Positions 60,716 through 64,000 of a DNA stretch of 64,000 nt are shown here, piece by piece. Position 1 is the first letter of the stretch; each line of letters starts with the position of its first letter. Position numbers and translations under genes: made by a program. The notes beneath the pieces were generated by a model. The model saw only the letters and a list, made by a program, of their open reading frames with translations. It searched no databases and had not been told where the DNA came from. The stretch comes from PGYR01 sp034670025 (lineage in GTDB: Bacteria > Bacteroidota > Ignavibacteria > Kapaibacteriales > UBA2268): assembly GCA_034670025.1 (NCBI GenBank), contig JAXMOE010000001.1:434001-498000 (forward strand), read 5' to 3'.

Positions 60716-63700
60716 AAAACAGATAGTTGAATTTATTAATTGTTCAGTCACTTTTGAAAATATCAAGAGTGAAATTCAAAATAATCATAACTCTTCAGTT
60801 AAGTATTTGAATGGTTCTTCAATATCATTTCTAATTAATAAGTTGTCCAATGAGTTAAATAGACCATTGTTGGTTGTGTCAGACAACTCAAATCAACTTA
60901 AAGATATAAGATTCGATTTTGAGAACTTTTTCGATAATGAAGAAATAGCTGTTTTGACTAAGAGTAATACAAAGCAATCTGTGGGGAACAATTCTCATTA
61001 CGGTAAAGTAATTGATGCGTTAGTAAAATTAGATAGAAAAAACTTTATTGCTTTATCAGATATTGAATCTCTGAAAGAAAGTGTTCCCAAAAAATCAACT
61101 CTTACTGAAAGCACAATCACCTTAAAAAAAGGTGAGATTATTGAATTTGAAAAATTAAAAAATGACTTAGCTTACAATGGTTTTGATAGAGAAAATTATG
61201 TAGCAAAGCAAGGTCAATTTGCGGTAAGAGGCGGAATATTAGATATATTTCCTTTGTCTTATGATAACCCTATCAGGTTAGAGTTTTGGGGCAATGAATT
61301 AGAATCAATTAGGGTGTTTGATCATCACAACCAGAGAAGTATAAAAGAACACGATGAAATAGAATTTATTTCAAAGGTTTACCACGAAGAAAATACCAAT
61401 AATGAAAGTGATGTATTTAGTTATATACCAGATGATACATTAGTATTAAAAATAGGAATTATGACAAATGATGATGATGTTTTAATCCCAGAAAAGTACT
61501 CTCAAGTTAATTTGAATTTAGTTGGTAGCGATTCATTAGAGGTTAACACCAAAGAACAAATAAGCTTCAACTCTTCAGTTAAACTGTTCGCTAAACACCT
61601 TCAAGAAGCAACAATAAAGACTCAACAGATAGTCATCTGTGCAGATGGTAAGATTCACTTATCAAGAATCAAAGAATTGATTGAAAACTCTTTAGTATTA
61701 GATGATGAGTCTAATATTGCAAGTCCTACACAAACTATAGAGAATATAGTTTGGTTAGATCAAACTATATCTGAAGGGTTTACACTAACTGATGAAAATA
61801 TAAGCGTATATACAGAACACCAACTGTTTAACAGACATAGAAACGTTACTTCAAAAACAGATGAATTTACTCGGTTTTCACTCAAAGAAATCAAGGAATT
61901 AAACATTGGTGATTTGGTTGTCCATGATGACAAAGGTGTTGGTCGTTTTGAAGGGTTCAAAACTGTAGAGATTGGGGGGAACAAACAAGATTGTATTCAA
62001 CTTGCTTTCCAAGGGGGAGATAAGTTGTTTGTTAATCTTAATTATATCAGTAAAATTCAGAAGTATTCTGCCACTGAAGGTGAGTTACCAAAGTTAAGTA
62101 AGTTAGGTAGTACTGAGTGGACAAGAAAGAAAGCGAGAATAAAAAAGAAAATAAAAGATATTTCTCGTGGATTGATAAAACTTTACGCTAAAAGGAAATT
62201 GCAAAAAGGTTTTATATTTGATTCAGATAATGTTTGGCAAAAAGAATTTGAAGCATCATTTATCTATGAAGACACACCAGATCAGGTGACCGCAACGAAT
62301 GATATAAAAGAAGATATGGAGTCTGAAAATCCAATGGACAGATTGGTGTGTGGTGATGTTGGCTTTGGAAAAACTGAGGTTGCTATTCGGGCAGCTTTCA
62401 AAGCTGTGCAATCAGGAAAGCAAGTTGCTATATTAGTACCGACTACTGTGTTGGCCCAACAACACTATATGTCATTTGTTGATAGGATGAATAATTACCC
62501 CATCAATGTAGATGTTATTTCTAGATTCAGGACGAAGAAAGAACAGACTAAGATTTTAGAGCGGTTGGGAGAAGGTAAAATTGATATACTCATCGGTACT
62601 CATAGGATACTTAGTAAAGACATTGAATTTAAAAATTTAGGGCTTTTAGTTGTTGACGAAGAGCAAAGATTTGGAGTGACAGCAAAGGAAAAATTAAGAA
62701 AGGCAAGAGAAACATTAGACACACTAACTCTTACAGCTACACCTATTCCTAGAACATTAAATTTCTCGCTTATGGGTGCAAGAGACTTAAGTATTATAGA
62801 AACACCTCCTCGAAATAGATTACCTATTCAAACTCAGATTTTAGAATGGAATGCTGATGAAATCACAGATTTGATTGACAATGAAATTAAAAGAGATGGT
62901 CAAGTTTTCATTGTTAATGACACGGTGAAAGATTTGGAAAACATACAAGCTAAGTTAAAAATGTTACTTCCGTCAGTTAAATTTTCAATTGCTCATGGGC
63001 AAATGAAAACTACTCAGTTAGAAAAAATAATGCAAGATTTCATTTCTGGTAAATCTGATGTTTTATTGACTACCAAAATAGTAGAATCAGGTTTGGATAT
63101 ACCTAATGCTAATACTATGATTATTAATAATGCACAGAACTTTGGCTTAGCAGAACTTTATCAGTTAAGAGGAAGAGTTGGTAGAGGTAACGTTCAAGCC
63201 TATTGTCATCTTATTGTTCCATTAACTAAAAAGCTTAATGAAGTTGCATTAAAAAGATTGAAAGCAATTGAGGAATTTACTGAATTAGGTAGTGGTTTCA
63301 ATTTGTCCTTGAGAGATATGGAAATACGTGGAGCGGGTAATTTACTGGGTGCTGAGCAGAGTGGTGCAATATATGACATTGGTTTTGAATTATATCAAAA
63401 AATATTAGAAGAAGCCGTTAAAGAATTGAAGTTAGAAGAATTTCAAGATATATTTGATCCAAATGATATGGATATATCTGATTTATTTGCTAATGATGAA
63501 ATATCAATAGAGTTAGATAAAGACGCATTTATTCCTGAAGATTATATTTCTTCTGAGACTGACAGATTCAGATATTATAAGAAACTATATAGCGTCGAGA
63601 AGAATTCGGAGTTAATGGAGCTAAAACAAGAATTTGAAGATAAATACGGTAGAATTCCATCAGAAGTGGATAACCTGATGTATGCAGTTAAGTTAAGGTC

Positions 63701-63956
63701 GGCTGCAGTCTCTACGGGGCTTGATAAAATAGTTATAAAACCTAATAAGATTGTTTTAGTGTTTCCTGATGAAAGTAATGAGCAGTATTACAAGGAAGCA
63801 TTCCCAATAATATTAGATTACTTACAAACAATAGAAGGAACACAGCTAAAACAAGGTAAGCTAAAACTAACTTGTGAGATACCAATAACAGATAGGAGTG
63901 AAGCATCTGAATTGCTTTGGAAACTCAAAAGATCAATGGAATTTATAGAATTATGA
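60702..63956 (+). CDS. mfd: Transcription-repair coupling factor Mfd
   Basis: 1084 residues from ATG 60702 (or ATG 60708). UvrB-like N-terminal module (about 1-330, with GQFAVRGGILDIFPL), RNA-polymerase-interacting CarD-like domain (about 390-470: IGDLVVHDDKGVGRFEGF), RecG-like translocase with Walker A GDVGFGKTE near residue 550 and DEEQ box near 650, LTATPIPRTL, QLRGRVGRG, and the C-terminal TRCF domain (about 930-1080). It removes stalled RNA polymerase and recruits UvrA. Overlaps hflX upstream and tsaB downstream. Confidence 0.97.
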   Translation: MKMNKKQIVEFINCSVTFENIKSEIQNNHNSSVKYLNGSSISFLINKLSNELNRPLLVVSDNSNQLKDIRFDFENFFDNEEIAVLTKSNTKQSVGNNSHYGKVIDALVKLDRKNFIALSDIESLKESVPKKSTLTESTITLKKGEIIEFEKLKNDLAYNGFDRENYVAKQGQFAVRGGILDIFPLSYDNPIRLEFWGNELESIRVFDHHNQRSIKEHDEIEFISKVYHEENTNNESDVFSYIPDDTLVLKIGIMTNDDDVLIPEKYSQVNLNLVGSDSLEVNTKEQISFNSSVKLFAKHLQEATIKTQQIVICADGKIHLSRIKELIENSLVLDDESNIASPTQTIENIVWLDQTISEGFTLTDENISVYTEHQLFNRHRNVTSKTDEFTRFSLKEIKELNIGDLVVHDDKGVGRFEGFKTVEIGGNKQDCIQLAFQGGDKLFVNLNYISKIQKYSATEGELPKLSKLGSTEWTRKKARIKKKIKDISRGLIKLYAKRKLQKGFIFDSDNVWQKEFEASFIYEDTPDQVTATNDIKEDMESENPMDRLVCGDVGFGKTEVAIRAAFKAVQSGKQVAILVPTTVLAQQHYMSFVDRMNNYPINVDVISRFRTKKEQTKILERLGEGKIDILIGTHRILSKDIEFKNLGLLVVDEEQRFGVTAKEKLRKARETLDTLTLTATPIPRTLNFSLMGARDLSIIETPPRNRLPIQTQILEWNADEITDLIDNEIKRDGQVFIVNDTVKDLENIQAKLKMLLPSVKFSIAHGQMKTTQLEKIMQDFISGKSDVLLTTKIVESGLDIPNANTMIINNAQNFGLAELYQLRGRVGRGNVQAYCHLIVPLTKKLNEVALKRLKAIEEFTELGSGFNLSLRDMEIRGAGNLLGAEQSGAIYDIGFELYQKILEEAVKELKLEEFQDIFDPNDMDISDLFANDEISIELDKDAFIPEDYISSETDRFRYYKKLYSVEKNSELMELKQEFEDKYGRIPSEVDNLMYAVKLRSAAVSTGLDKIVIKPNKIVLVFPDESNEQYYKEAFPIILDYLQTIEGTQLKQGKLKLTCEIPITDRSEASELLWKLKRSMEFIEL

Positions 63957-64000
63957 TGAAAGATAGTTTAATATTAGCAATAGAAAGCTCTGGAAATAAT
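63953..64000 (+). CDS. tsaB: TsaB, N-terminal 16 residues (cut by window edge)
   Basis: ATG at 63953 overlaps the mfd stop (ATGA), and a second ATG follows at once. The visible frame reads MMKDSLILAIESSGNN; the ILAIESS motif is the conserved first strand of TsaB/TsaD-type ASKHA proteins, and the lack of a TsaD-like DET motif plus the short start favour TsaB, partner of the TsaE encoded at 40997. The rest lies beyond the window. Confidence 0.75.
   Translation, partial: MMKDSLILAIESSGNN

Overview
The window is an AT-rich bacterial chromosome segment that most likely comes from the FCB superphylum (Bacteroidota / Chlorobiota-Ignavibacteria / Kapabacteria neighbourhood). The evidence is direct but indirect for rank: three very large secreted proteins end in type IX secretion system (T9SS) type A sorting domains, the T9SS response regulator PorX is present, and several promoters follow the Bacteroidota pattern TTTG - about 20 bases - TAnnTTTG. 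TGA is used as a normal stop codon. No rRNA, CRISPR array, complete insertion sequence or prophage was seen. I cannot name genus or species.

Layout. Positions 1-2.5 kb are accessory: the 3' tip of an RHS/YD-repeat gene, a lipoprotein and a small membrane protein in the position of immunity genes, REP-like hairpins and two copies of a 63-base dispersed repeat that carries an intrinsic terminator. 2.55-11.4 kb is a tight three-gene operon: Kelch/ASH T9SS cargo, double-OmpA-domain outer-membrane protein, ASH-repeat T9SS cargo. 11.4-13.8 kb holds four small exported proteins of unknown role, with a duplicated gene tail plus ribosome-binding site. 13.9-18.4 kb is a 1486-residue T9SS cargo on the minus strand. 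18.6-30 kb mixes sensor kinases, prolyl oligopeptidase, MutS2, a YqeY-family protein and a YfhO-family membrane protein; an MnmC-like methyltransferase gene here is broken by one TGA codon.

30.5-43 kb is housekeeping: rpsP, ffh, dnaB, a Nif3-family protein, a zinc-ribbon protein, RNase P RNA, ruvB, a CDF-type transporter, tsaE and porX, with response regulator/kinase and Hpt phosphorelay parts between them. 43.2-48.9 kb is the least explained block: a ClpB-like protein that stops after its first ATPase domain, an outer-membrane beta-barrel candidate, an RsbW-like kinase and an unrecognised membrane-anchored P-loop protein, all on the plus strand and divergent from porX. 48.9-64 kb returns to housekeeping: pdxH, a SufS-like desulfurase, gcvH, accC-accB, efp, tRNA-Cys, trmD-rimM-dtd, an MscS channel, an isolated nuoC, hflX, mfd and the first codons of tsaB.

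How it fits together: exported T9SS cargo (2.5-18 kb) and PorX (42 kb) indicate a working T9SS whose core secretion genes lie outside the window; translation, tRNA modification and repair functions dominate the rest. A striking layout habit is that convergent genes meet tail to tail with overlapping stop codons: five pairs overlap by exactly four bases and two more by 9-11 bases.
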